A DNA stretch of 64,000 nt from G963665925 sp050596425 (GCF_050596425.1 NZ_CP192292.1:4588001-4652000); one strand, 5' to 3'; positions 35,416 to 44,986 are shown, counted from the first letter of the stretch. Numbers and translations: made by a program. The notes: generated by a model from the sequence alone, not told the origin.

Positions 35416-37028
35416 GATATGTCCTCCAGAAAAGCCTTGGCTTTAACCATGTCCTGAAAAACCGCCCGGCCTTCTTCTAGGGTAAAAATCCCATCACAAA
35501 AGCCTCTAAACAATCGATTCATGGTTGTAGTATAGTACAATCCCCCCTGCAAGACTGATCGTATGTCTCCATAAGAGGCCACTTGACCATCAAATAGTAG
35601 GAGACCATTTTGGCAACTGCTCGCAGCAAAATCAATGTCGTGTGTCACAATGATTGTTGTTGTGCCCCTTTCATGAAGGGATTCAATAATTTTTTGCACC
35701 CTATTTTTCGACTTAAGATCAAGCCCTCTTGTCGGCTCATCCAAGATGAGTATGTCAGGTTTTTTCACAAGAACCGTACCAATGGCCGCACGCTGTCTTT
35801 CACCACCACTTAAGTCTCTTGGGTTTCGATCTTTCATTTCATAAAGCCCTAAATCTTTTAGAACATCATCGCTCAAGTGGGGATCAACCACACCAGAGTG
35901 TTTCATGGTAAACTCTAGTTCTTCCACGAGGGTATCGTGAAACAAATGATCATTGGGATTCTGGGAAACATAACCGATCCCGCCATTTGCTAACACATCC
36001 CCACGACTGGGTTTTAATAAACCACATATAAGTTTTACAAGTGTCGTCTTACCGCTTCCGTTGGCCCCCATAATCGCCAGACTCTGGCCTTTTAAAATTT
36101 CTAAATCAAGCCTGTCGAATATTGGTCTTTCCTTATGATAGGCGAATTTCATTTTTCTCACTTTTATGGCCACTTCTTTCGAATCTGCAAAGTCGCCCAA
36201 AACTTTCATAGACCTGTTACTGTCTAGACTTGCATCAATAGCATTAAAGGCCTTGGTTTTCTTCATGGCGTTCAAGACCTTGCGTCCTGTCTTGACGTTT
36301 TTGAAAACTTCTTCACAGAATCCCAGCTGAAGTCTCATAATCTCGGGTAGAAAATCCTTAAACGATTCCTGAACAAAGGCTTCTGGCTCCCCGTCAAAAG
36401 CAACCTTCCCCCTATCCATATAAAGAATGCGATCGGCTAAGTGAATACACTTGTCCACCCTCTGTTCTACCAAAATTACGGTGTAGCCATGGTCCCGATT
36501 CAAACGGTTGACAATCTCAAGTATTTCATCAGAATTGACAGGGTCTAGTTGAGAAATGGGTTCATCGAGTATGAGAACTCTCTGCCCGCCTACAAGGGTG
36601 CTAGCCAAGGCCACTTTTTGCTTTTGACCGCCTGATAAACTTGAAAGTTGACGGTCTTTTAAGTCATTAAGATTCATAAATGACAGGGCTTCAGACACGC
36701 GTCTTAACATATCTTGTTCACTGACGCCCCTATTTTCCAGCGGGAGTGCCAACTCTCTTTCTACCTTATTCATAATCAACTGTTTTTCCGGATCTTGAAA
36801 CAGTATGGCGGTTTCTTCTTCCACATGGACTTTTCCAGAAATCACGCCACCATAGAAGTCTGGAATTAGATTTCCAATGACCCTGGCCAGTGAGGATTTT
36901 CCAGACCCTGATGCGCCCAGCACCAACATAAATGTTCCTTCATCTATACTTATGTTGACATCGCTAAGGGCCTTTTCATTTACACCTGGATACTTGTAAT
37001 TTATTTCTTCTAGTCTTATTCGACCCAT
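35412..37028 (-). CDS. ECF transporter ATPase, fused A and A' subunits
   Basis: 538 residues with two complete ABC domains. N-terminal: GASGSGKSS, LSGGQKQKVALAS, VLILDEPISQLDP. C-terminal: GANGSGKTT, LSGGERQRAAIG, ILILDEPTRGLD. Both P-loops look intact, unlike many fused ATPases with one dead site. A linker of about 60 residues joins them. The start overlaps the EcfT stop (TAATG) after AAGGTGAAG. It powers uptake through the T and S subunits encoded on either side. Confidence 0.9.
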   Translation of the reverse strand: MGRIRLEEINYKYPGVNEKALSDVNISIDEGTFMLVLGASGSGKSSLARVIGNLIPDFYGGVISGKVHVEEETAILFQDPEKQLIMNKVERELALPLENRGVSEQDMLRRVSEALSFMNLNDLKDRQLSSLSGGQKQKVALASTLVGGQRVLILDEPISQLDPVNSDEILEIVNRLNRDHGYTVILVEQRVDKCIHLADRILYMDRGKVAFDGEPEAFVQESFKDFLPEIMRLQLGFCEEVFKNVKTGRKVLNAMKKTKAFNAIDASLDSNRSMKVLGDFADSKEVAIKVRKMKFAYHKERPIFDRLDLEILKGQSLAIMGANGSGKTTLVKLICGLLKPSRGDVLANGGIGYVSQNPNDHLFHDTLVEELEFTMKHSGVVDPHLSDDVLKDLGLYEMKDRNPRDLSGGERQRAAIGTVLVKKPDILILDEPTRGLDLKSKNRVQKIIESLHERGTTTIIVTHDIDFAASSCQNGLLLFDGQVASYGDIRSVLQGGLYYTTTMNRLFRGFCDGIFTLEEGRAVFQDMVKAKAFLEDIS

Positions 37029-37891
37029 TACTTCACCTTCTTAAATAGAACATATATTACAGTAAAAAACATAAGCGTCATAACTTGCCTAGGCCAATTT
37101 ATGAACACTTCCCCCATCCTTGGATAATACATATACTCTGTTGCACCTTGAGCAAACATGAATACCCCCACTGCAACCACTGCACATGTCAGCATATACA
37201 TTTTCCGATCTGATTCACTATGCTGAACCGGTCGATAGGCCGTCCTTTTTTTACTACCAAACCCTCTACTCTGTAAAGCCTCCGCCCTGTCTAGGGACCC
37301 TTCCATAGCACTCAAAATTACAATTTTGAGCAGAGGAATACTTGTGCGAACTTTTCCTAAAAGCCCTGGCAAGCCTTTTTCTCCACTAAAAGAAAGGCCA
37401 CGCATGGTCAAGACATCATGAACACGTTCAATGTCTTGTCTGATGCGGAAAAAAACATTGACTGTCATTGAAAACAGTATGGTGCTTTTAGGCATGTGCT
37501 TGCTCATGAACACAAACATGTTGTCAGAATCTGTCGTCCTGGAAAATATCATGAAAGCCATGCTAATACCTGATAACTTCAGCGCCATAAAAACGCCATA
37601 CAAAAGTGATTCCAGAGTGATTTTTACCCTTCCAACAAGGGGAACCGATCGAATCATAAAAATCACACTACGACCCGACTGAGAAACGATGGGATTAATA
37701 AGAATGATCATTAAGGCTGTAAATCCCAAATAGAACATTAGATACCCCCGGTTGCCCCCAGATGGGAGAGTCAAGAGTATGCTTAGAAGAAAAACACTCC
37801 ATATTACAATATAAGCTGGATGGGTCAGCATCAATGTTACTGTGCTTAAGACCATAAAAAATACAATACTTAAGGCTGGATGCATCTTCAT
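37028..37891 (-). CDS. ECF transporter transmembrane T component
   Basis: 287 residues. Membrane segments near the N-terminus are followed by the long coupling helices of EcfT, with a charged region (RIRQDIERVHDVLTMRGLSFSG) and the Arg/Ala coupling motifs (SLDRAEALQSRGFG). The start follows AGAGGGG four bases after the lipoprotein stop. It bridges S and A subunits of the importer. Confidence 0.88.
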   Translation of the reverse strand: MKMHPALSIVFFMVLSTVTLMLTHPAYIVIWSVFLLSILLTLPSGGNRGYLMFYLGFTALMIILINPIVSQSGRSVIFMIRSVPLVGRVKITLESLLYGVFMALKLSGISMAFMIFSRTTDSDNMFVFMSKHMPKSTILFSMTVNVFFRIRQDIERVHDVLTMRGLSFSGEKGLPGLLGKVRTSIPLLKIVILSAMEGSLDRAEALQSRGFGSKKRTAYRPVQHSESDRKMYMLTCAVVAVGVFMFAQGATEYMYYPRMGEVFINWPRQVMTLMFFTVIYVLFKKVK

Positions 37892-37895
37892 GCGA

Positions 37896-38870
37896 TTACC
37901 CCTCTTTCAAAGGCAAGGCAATCACTTTGTCTTCCTTAAGCAAGATAGATGTTTTCCCCATTAAAATGTTTGAATCGCCTATGATCGCATGTAACATTTC
38001 AGTCACTTTTGCCTTCTCTTTGCCAGACAACACGAAAAGTGTGTCCGACTGTGCATAAACTTTTTGAGAGGCGTACATGAAGGCTTCATCATCTATCACG
38101 GAAACTCGCGTATAGTCTTCATTAAAGGCCATTAACTGTCCATCTTCCACACCAATGAATAAGCCTCTGTCTTTATAGGTTTTTAGCAAAGGTAAAATAT
38201 ACTCACTGGACAACATTTCTTCAGAAGGGCAAATCAAAATTGTATGCCCCTCCAGTGTGATATCATCTTTACCTGTATATTCTTCTACCTCAAGCTCTAA
38301 GCCTTGACTGGTCAAAAACTCTGACAAGGTCTGACCCAGGTCTTTGAAACCCTCACTGTAGAGAATTGTAATATGGGCTTTGTGACCATCGTAGCCACTG
38401 TGGAAGACCTCCGTAAACCCTGATAAAAGAGTCGATGAGCTTGAGCTCTTTTCCCATAGGTGATAATCCCACTGGACAATTTCACCGGGTGATGGATAAT
38501 AATCCAGGGCTCCAAGATGTGAGAATATCCCATTCGCATAAAAGAACCAGTCCTTTTTCACCTTGTTTTTCTGGTTTGTAAATCCTGATCGCAGGCCATC
38601 TATTCCATTGACAAAACCACCACCATAGGCTGTCTCGACCTCACTAATATTTTCAAGATAGTCTAAAACAGAATAGTCGGCATTATACTTTAATTCTTCA
38701 TCTTTTAAAATGGCCTTTCCAAAATCGCTTGTTATTAAAACACGAACATTTTCATTTTTTTCTGCTTGGCTGGTCTCTGTTTCATTTCCAGATTGACACC
38801 CGGAAGCAAGAGCGGATAGGACCACAACAAGTAAGATGAAAAATATACGTTTAACTTTATATTTATCCAA
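37896..38870 (-). CDS. DUF4430-containing lipoprotein
   Basis: About 324 residues. The lipobox LASGC is followed by a DUF4430 domain (about 40-145: DYSVLDYLENI ... FVNGIDGLRSGFTNQ ... WFFYANGIFSHLGALDYYPSPGEIVQW), the beta fold found at the C-terminus of vertebrate transcobalamin. A second alpha/beta half (about 160-324) is unrecognised. TTG 38870 has GGGAGG seven bases upstream; ATG 38888 overlaps that SD. It is lipid-anchored beside the ECF genes, so it may hand corrinoid to the S component; that is inference. Confidence 0.75.
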   Translation of the reverse strand: MDKYKVKRIFFILLVVVLSALASGCQSGNETETSQAEKNENVRVLITSDFGKAILKDEELKYNADYSVLDYLENISEVETAYGGGFVNGIDGLRSGFTNQKNKVKKDWFFYANGIFSHLGALDYYPSPGEIVQWDYHLWEKSSSSSTLLSGFTEVFHSGYDGHKAHITILYSEGFKDLGQTLSEFLTSQGLELEVEEYTGKDDITLEGHTILICPSEEMLSSEYILPLLKTYKDRGLFIGVEDGQLMAFNEDYTRVSVIDDEAFMYASQKVYAQSDTLFVLSGKEKAKVTEMLHAIIGDSNILMGKTSILLKEDKVIALPLKEG

Positions 38871-38900
38871 TGCCTTCCCTCCCTTCATAAAAGCACAAAG

Positions 38901-38927
38901 ACTCCAAGAGCCGTTGGCTCTTGGAGT
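38901..38927 (-). terminator. Intra-operon hairpin between SLH and lipoprotein genes
   Basis: A perfect 12-bp stem ACTCCAAGAGCC / GGCTCTTGGAGT (38901-38912 and 38916-38927) has a 3-base loop. On the minus strand it is followed by CTTTGTGCTTTT, a weak T-tract. It separates the surface-protein genes from the lipoprotein/transporter genes and could lower or stabilise one part of the transcript. Confidence 0.6.
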
Positions 38928-38936
38928 TTTGTATAA

Positions 38937-41228
38937 CTATTTTTCAAGTAATGTATAAAGCTTATTGAGTATTGTTGCTGTTTCCAGTCTTGTCACTTGG
39001 CGTTTAGGATGAATATTATTTTCTCCATCAACACCTATAAGACCAAATTCCATGGCATTTGCCAATCCAGGCATGGCCCATACAGAAACATCTGCACCAT
39101 CTGCTGCTTGAGAAACAGCCTTTAAGCTCGATGTGCTCAGTTCATTTTCCTCCATGACATTTGAAACAACAACCGCCACCTCTTCCAGTGTTAACTTTCC
39201 ATATGGGTCAAACGTAGATGCACTCCTACCTGACATATATCCATACTGGACTGCCATCATAACGGCATCATTAAACCAATCGTCCTCTTTAACATCTTCA
39301 AAACTTGTCTCGCTTGGATCAGCCAATAGCTTGGTCATGTTTTGAAGCATTGTGACCATTTCTGCCCTTGTCACCGTACTGTAGGGGTCAAAACTTTTTT
39401 CATCACGACCGCTTAAAATACCTCGACTTACAGCTTGTTCAACAACGGTTCTGTTCCCATCACCTTCTATATCTTCAAAGGATATATCAAGGGTATCCAC
39501 GACAAACTTGCTAAAGTGATTGGTCTTAAATGTCATCATGGTCTGGTCTTCATTAAGAAGGCCCCCAATAATCTCACGTGTGCCGTCCGCCTTAATATAA
39601 TAGACGGTCTTGAGACCTTCTGATGAATGCTGTAGAGGAATTGTCACTGTCACAGGTTTGCTAAACTTGGTGATGGTTTGGCCATTCTTTTCCATACCCA
39701 GTTCAAAAACGGGCTCCTCCTGATTGTCTTCGCCTCGTTCTCTTACTTTAATCTCTTCTTTAATTTGTAATTTAAAAGAATCGCTTACATCTTCAAGTAT
39801 TCTTGTTTCAAGTGCTATTGACCCCTTATCCGTTCGTATTTCAACAACTTGTGGGGACATTTGTTTTAGTGTGCTCAAGGCCTGTTCATTAAAGTCAATT
39901 TCATAGCCTTTCTTGCCATCCTTGACTTCCAGGATCAGCGTCTTCTTCTTCAGTACCCTCTTGTCTAGGCCCGATTTTTCAATTGTATCTTGAACCTTGT
40001 CTATGTTTTCATCGTAAGACTTAACCATATCCTTAAGCGACTCTTCAACAGGCACTTCCAAATAGCCCGGTCTTAGTTTAAAACCAACTGTTTTGACAAA
40101 TGCTGTTGTCGCACGCTCAACAAGCTTTTGAGAAAGAAGCGCTTTTTTATTTGCTATTAGGACTTTTACATCTTCATCTGAAACCTTTTCTATGGCAGTC
40201 AGATGTGCAGCCAGTTGCTTTGCAGTTACTGTTGCACTAAAGACAGACTCTTCATAGATCATTGATTCTGTAACTGTGTCTATAATGAATGCAATATTTT
40301 GCTCATCCGTCTCTTGTGAATTTTTTTCTAAATTTCCAACCATATCTTTGATTGAGTTCAGTGCAGCCATCCTATAAATCTTAGCGTTTGACCCGTCAAT
40401 TTTTTTCTCAGCACTTGTCTTTAATTTCTTCAAGATTTCATTCGGATGGGTTTCGCTGGTGTATCCACCACCTGTGCTGGCACCGCCTCCGCTTGTGGTA
40501 CCCGTTGTGTCCTTATCATCATTCTTATAATTTATAACATAATAGAACTTTATTCGGTCTCCAGCAGAAGCTGGTTCGATGGCAACACCATCCCCAGTTA
40601 TGCCATTGATTGTATACTTCCAGCCACTAAGTGGTCCATGATCAAAGTGACTTACACCACCGATCATAGAAAAATAATCATCATTTCTCCCATCATTATA
40701 CTCAATATCATTTTGCTTAAAAGCTCTCACTGCAATAGAATGGACTGTGTCGTTGCCTTGAGGCTTTATTTGCTTGGTTGAAAGTATATACCCATCTGGT
40801 CCTTTCACAGAAATGTAGATATGGGTCGGTTTAGAAGACCCGCCCGATCCAGAGTCTCCACCACTTGAATCGTCATCACCATTGTCTTGATCTTCCAAGA
40901 CCACTTTGAACGATTCACTAAAAGCTTGATCCTTAAGGCCAATTTCTGCTGAATAGGTCCCCTCTAAAGCATCTTCACTCAAGTTGAATGAATGGGAAAA
41001 AGACCAATCATCCCCCGATCGGAACTGCCCCAGGTAAACCACCGATTCATTCGGATCCCGTACTATAATAGAACCTGACTCGTATTGCGACTCTGTTGTT
41101 CCCACTATGTCAACTTGGCCTGATTCTTTCACATTCACATCACATGAAAATGCATCTGCCAGGGATATATTCGTAAACATGCCCAGCGCAAGAACAAAGA
41201 CCAGAAACACTGATACTATTCTTTTCAT
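38937..41228 (-). CDS. Wall-anchored DUF4430 protein with three SLH domains
   Basis: About 763 residues. Order: signal peptide; Ig-like beta region (25-120); Ser/Gly linker; DUF4430 domain (about 140-240, with GWKYTINGITGDG and AGDRIKFYYVINY); helical and beta regions (260-585); three SLH repeats (about 590-763, with SFDPYSTVTRAEMVTML, TFDPYGKLTLEEVAVV and HPKRQVTRLETATIL) that bind secondary wall polymer. ATG 41228 follows GGAGGACAAT. I infer it holds a transcobalamin-like binding fold at the cell surface. It lies 15 bp after the frameshifted gene. Confidence 0.82.
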   Translation of the reverse strand: MKRIVSVFLVFVLALGMFTNISLADAFSCDVNVKESGQVDIVGTTESQYESGSIIVRDPNESVVYLGQFRSGDDWSFSHSFNLSEDALEGTYSAEIGLKDQAFSESFKVVLEDQDNGDDDSSGGDSGSGGSSKPTHIYISVKGPDGYILSTKQIKPQGNDTVHSIAVRAFKQNDIEYNDGRNDDYFSMIGGVSHFDHGPLSGWKYTINGITGDGVAIEPASAGDRIKFYYVINYKNDDKDTTGTTSGGGASTGGGYTSETHPNEILKKLKTSAEKKIDGSNAKIYRMAALNSIKDMVGNLEKNSQETDEQNIAFIIDTVTESMIYEESVFSATVTAKQLAAHLTAIEKVSDEDVKVLIANKKALLSQKLVERATTAFVKTVGFKLRPGYLEVPVEESLKDMVKSYDENIDKVQDTIEKSGLDKRVLKKKTLILEVKDGKKGYEIDFNEQALSTLKQMSPQVVEIRTDKGSIALETRILEDVSDSFKLQIKEEIKVRERGEDNQEEPVFELGMEKNGQTITKFSKPVTVTIPLQHSSEGLKTVYYIKADGTREIIGGLLNEDQTMMTFKTNHFSKFVVDTLDISFEDIEGDGNRTVVEQAVSRGILSGRDEKSFDPYSTVTRAEMVTMLQNMTKLLADPSETSFEDVKEDDWFNDAVMMAVQYGYMSGRSASTFDPYGKLTLEEVAVVVSNVMEENELSTSSLKAVSQAADGADVSVWAMPGLANAMEFGLIGVDGENNIHPKRQVTRLETATILNKLYTLLEK

Positions 41229-41243
41229 ATTGTCCTCCACGAC

Positions 41244-43159
41244 TTACTTAAGCTGACTTGATTGACTTAAAACTTTACCTGGTTCCGTGAGGCTTGTGCC
41301 TTCCCAAACATAGCATTTTACATAGTGACCTTTTAAAACTGATGGCAGTTTAAACCCAGCATGGAAGACTTTCTCGTCTGATTCAGACATTTCCTGAGAC
41401 ATATAGCTGTAGTTTATGAGGGTGTTCTTGTTATCATATAAAGCAACCACCAATAGGACATTTTCCGTCCTGTCCACAAGGCTTCGAATTGTGACATGCG
41501 CTGCTAAGTCCTTGCCATTTTCCAAGGCCTTTGCGTCAGTTTTTTTCCCAACACTGTAGGACACATTAACCGAATAATCTCTTTCAATGTTTTGAACTGT
41601 CTCAAGTTCCACATCAGAAAAATCAATCAGTAAAACCGGTGATTTTGTCTTTTCAAACGTATTATAAACAGATAGGGCCGCAACGGCTTGTGGCGTATTG
41701 AATGATAAATCCAGGTTGCCTGAGTACCCCTTATAACCATTTAACTCTTCATCATAAAAATATTTAAGTTGATCAATAAGGGTATTTCCATCTTTCGTAA
41801 AAGATGGCCCTTGTGGATCAACACCAATTGCTACAAGGCCACAAATAACCTTTGATGTTGAGGCTACACTTGGTCCCCAAGATGGATCAGCTATATGGCC
41901 ATTCGATGTCTGAATGCTTGAAACCCAATCAACAAACTTGTCAATGGCTGTTTTGACTTCTGCTTTTGAATCATAGTATGGAGCAAGTGCCATGAGTACA
42001 TCTCCAGATGTGTCCAGACCTTCTCCCTTTCCATCCCAAGACCATCCACCATTAGGCCCCTGTGCTTGTAAAATCATATTGATAACTTCAGTCTCATTAA
42101 AAACTGCATCATCTGACAACGTGATGTCGTGCGTGTTTATAGCTTGTAACAAAGACGCTGCCTGATTAATTAAACCACCCGTCAGCGCTTCCACGGATTT
42201 ACTCTCCATTTCGCTTAAAAGGTTTCTTCCGTCTAGATCAGTTGGGTCTATCCCCGCTGAATAAAGCTCACTAAACGCTTTAAGGTAATCACCTGCCATA
42301 GAGATTTCCTTTTCTGAAAAGTCAAAGTACATTTCCGTTCTTTGCGCCTGAGTATACTTCAAATCTCCAGTTGCATGCAAAGCACCTTGTAAATTGTAAT
42401 TGTCTCTAGGCGAATAATTGAAATGTTCTTCTTTAATGTCTTCTAGAATCTTGGCATAAGGTTTATCGATGACTATTTTTTCACGGTCTACAACAAGGGT
42501 TGGATTTCCACTGCTATCTTTCATAGCGATGGAAACTTCATAGACCCCTTCTCCAAGTGATGTAGAATACTTTCCATCCTTGTCCGTCTTACCTGATTCT
42601 TCGACTGAATCAAGTGTAATATTTTTAATGGTTATAGCTGCCTGTGAAGCAACTTCTACTGTATAGTCATAATCTGATGTTTCTAAATTATAGGTGTTGA
42701 CTAGGGCACTTGCTTGGATATCCACCTGTCCATTTTCTGACACATCTATATCTAGCTCAGCAATTCTAGATGAGAAAGACAATAAAGGTACAATAACCTC
42801 ACTTACATTGTCTGACTCTGCTGCCCCTTTTATTTTAAAACCACCAACGCCAAGCGGCGCAGCTTTTACATGACTGTCTTTCTTGTAGTATAAGCCCCAA
42901 TATGTGGCACCATCTTTTGACTCCCCTTAAACCCATTCGGATTCGGGCCATACTGAGAATCTGTATAGTCATAGTCCTCTCCCAGCGCTTCCACTAAGAT
43001 ATCATGCACGCTCGGATCTCCATCCCAGTCCACATCTTGATTGAAAATCACATCGTCTTTTCCTTCAATTCTTAGATGAACGCTTTCTGCAAATCCTGGT
43101 ATAACGCTTGTAAACACAAGCATCATAGCAAGAATCAAGGCCACTCTTTTCTTCAACAT
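41244..43159 (-). CDS. Exported DUF4430 plus alpha/alpha-barrel protein, frame interrupted
   Basis: First gene of the operon. ATG 43159 (SD GGGGAGG) encodes a signal peptide and the start of a DUF4430 domain (DGDPSVHDILVEALG), but the frame runs to a stop at 42866. At the four-C run 42923-42926 (GGGG in the mRNA) one extra base would restore a 638-residue protein: GFKG then ESKDGATYWGLYYKK, continuing into the frame that ends at 41244. The rest has beta regions and transcobalamin/prenyltransferase-like helical repeats (GGWSWDGKGEGLDTSGDVLMAL). It may be an indel artefact, a true mutation, or recoded. Confidence 0.75.
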
Positions 43160-43266
43160 TTCATAGTCCTCCCCATACTTTTCTTTATAGTTTTCGTGCA
43201 TTCGCTTGCACTTAATTGACTCTTTGAGCGTCTGTATAATTCAATTGTCAGCGCACTCAGTTAAAA

Positions 43267-43295
43267 GCAAATCACGCTGTAGGGGCGTGATTTGC
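43267..43295 (-). terminator. Second hairpin between riboswitch 2 and its operon
   Basis: A perfect 11-bp stem GCAAATCACGC / GCGTGATTTGC is followed on the minus strand by TTTTAAC. It comes after the riboswitch terminator and about 110 bp before the first gene; riboswitch 1 has no such second hairpin. Confidence 0.6.
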
Positions 43296-43349
43296 ATAAA
43301 ACTAAAAGGGGTGCTTAAGGTAGTGAACTTCTATTCCATACTTTTAAGC

Positions 43350-43378
43350 AACAAAAAAACCAACCGGTCTCGGTTGGT
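43350..43378 (-). terminator. Expression-platform terminator of cobalamin riboswitch 2
   Basis: On the minus strand CCAACCG-AGAC-CGGTTGG is followed by seven T's. Same position relative to the aptamer as in riboswitch 1. Confidence 0.88.
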
Positions 43379-43509
43379 CTGAAATATACATTATTGCCAT
43401 CTTTGAAAAAGTTCTCATTTTATTTTGTCCACCCATAGTCAATGATTGGGCTACCACTTAAACTTAAGGCATCACATAGAGAATGATTCAAATAAGAAAA
43501 ACATGCACA

Positions 43510-43700
43510 AAATCTCCACCCCGAAGATCGTCATATAACACACTAGGCAGGTCTCCTGGCTCGGGGGTCTATCTACTTTCCGCCTTCCCATGACAAGTGG
43601 TCACAGCGGCACCGGATTTCGTCTTCCCTTACAGTAACGGGGGCTGCAGAGGCTTCTCACCTCTTTCCCTTTTCATCTCTGATTGAGAACCTAATATGTC
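43510..43700 (-). promoter_or_regulatory. Cobalamin riboswitch 2
   Basis: On the minus strand: AGGTTCTC, GATGAAAAGGGAAAGAGGTG, CAGCCCCCGTTACTGT, GACCACTTGTC, GGGAAGG, and GCCAGGAGACCTGCCT. The downstream hairpin ATCTTC-GGGGT-GGAGAT (43512-43528) has the same GGGGT loop as in riboswitch 1, with a different but complementary stem. It should repress the DUF4430/ECF operon (43159 to 33774) when cobalamin is high. The remaining gap 43160-43788 holds only its terminator and a second hairpin. Confidence 0.93.
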
Positions 43701-43788
43701 CTATTTAGTTTTGAAATAAAGAACAAAATCTGATAAATTCTGTAACATGCTATCATTTTAGCAGATTCATACAAAAGCATCAATATAT

Positions 43789-44223
43789 TTATATATTCTC
43801 CTGTTTGGTGTCAAGGGCCATTCTAAACTTATAAGTGTGATATATATGATAAATGGCCGTTATAACGAGGACAAGACCTGCGCTTTGAATGAAAGACGGG
43901 CTAAAATCAACAAATGATTCATAAGACACATCAAAGAATGATAAATAATATCCTAAAAGAACAATTTCTACTGCAAAGACATTAACCAGTCCATATATTA
44001 AAATTCTAAATGCTAACCGCCGAAACCATTTAGATCTTTTTTCACAAATCCAGTCCACAAAATACTCATATAAAAAGGCCATTATACACCCGGCTAGGGC
44101 CACAATAATAAACTGCTTTGCAAAATACAGTAAGTTTTCCACGTTAAAAAACGCATCTGCATAGCATAAATAGGCTGTTATCGCCAGCCACAAGGGCAGG
44201 CTTGCCTTAATATTTTTCCACAT
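43789..44223 (-). CDS. DUF3021-type membrane protein
   Basis: 144 residues with four hydrophobic helices and a short cytosolic tail. DUF3021 proteins are typically paired with a LytTR regulator and modulate it at the membrane; the LytTR gene ends 11 bp upstream here. The start follows GGAGGGG. The assignment rests on size, topology and this pairing. Confidence 0.72.
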   Translation of the reverse strand: MWKNIKASLPLWLAITAYLCYADAFFNVENLLYFAKQFIIVALAGCIMAFLYEYFVDWICEKRSKWFRRLAFRILIYGLVNVFAVEIVLLGYYLSFFDVSYESFVDFSPSFIQSAGLVLVITAIYHIYHTYKFRMALDTKQENI

Positions 44224-44234
44224 ACATTCCCCTC

Positions 44235-44795
44235 CTAAAACCCTATATACTCTTTGAATGATTTTGTATAAGTCTTCGTCACCATGACCTCTGTATTGTC
44301 TGACAAGACCAAATTGAGCCTGCTATTGAACCAAGGTATGATTTCTCGAACCTGCTTTATATTCACAATTTCAGACTTATTGATTCTGACAAAGCCCCTA
44401 TCCTTTAGGGCATGCTCAAGTTCATAGAGCTTGGGCTTGCAAGTGTATGTCTGGTCTGCATGGAAATAGACATCGTTTGAAGAAGCACTGAAGTATTTAA
44501 TGTTTTCATACTCTACCATGGCAAACTTATCATCACTTTTTCCTACAATGTGTTTACTGGAAATAGGACTTTGGCTCGGCTCTTTTTTTATGAGTTTTTG
44601 AAGACCCGCCTCAACATCACCAAACTTATCCGAGTCTATGACAATGGCAAGGGGATGGTTCCAGTCTTCTTTTACCATTTGTTTTTCGACAACCGCCACG
44701 TCACCCCCGTCTTTTGTTTGTATAAAGCCCAGAGCATCCAGCAATCCCTGTAATTTTCCCCTGTATTTGTCACCGCTTATTAGTTTGTATTCCAC
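44235..44795 (-). CDS. LytTR-family DNA-binding regulator
   Basis: 186 residues. An N-terminal 80-residue region without a phospho-receiver motif is followed by a LytTR domain (about 90-186, with IKYFSASSNDVYFHA, LKDRGFVRINKSEIVNI and SDNTEVMVTKTYTKSFKEY). The start is GTG 44795 after AGGGGGACGTC. It forms a two-gene unit with the DUF3021 gene and probably controls its own operon or membrane-stress genes. Confidence 0.88.
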   Translation of the reverse strand: MEYKLISGDKYRGKLQGLLDALGFIQTKDGGDVAVVEKQMVKEDWNHPLAIVIDSDKFGDVEAGLQKLIKKEPSQSPISSKHIVGKSDDKFAMVEYENIKYFSASSNDVYFHADQTYTCKPKLYELEHALKDRGFVRINKSEIVNIKQVREIIPWFNSRLNLVLSDNTEVMVTKTYTKSFKEYIGF

Positions 44796-44940
44796 GACGT
44801 CCCCCTATGAGTAAATGTGCTTTTTCATTTAAGTTCTCTTTGCCTAATGCTTATCTGTTTCCAGTTTAAACCCAAAACAGATTACAGTAAATGGAATATA
44901 TCTATGTTGACTAAATTTCTATGTAAGTTGTTTTATGCAT

Positions 44941-44973
44941 AAAAAATCCCCGGTGATAACTCACCAGGGATTT
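44941..44973 (-). terminator. Terminator of the amino-acid ABC operon
   Basis: On the minus strand AAATCCCtGGTGA-GTTA-TCACCgGGGATTT is followed by TTTATG, 14 bp past the ATPase stop. Confidence 0.88.
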
Positions 44974-44986
44974 AATAACTGTATAA

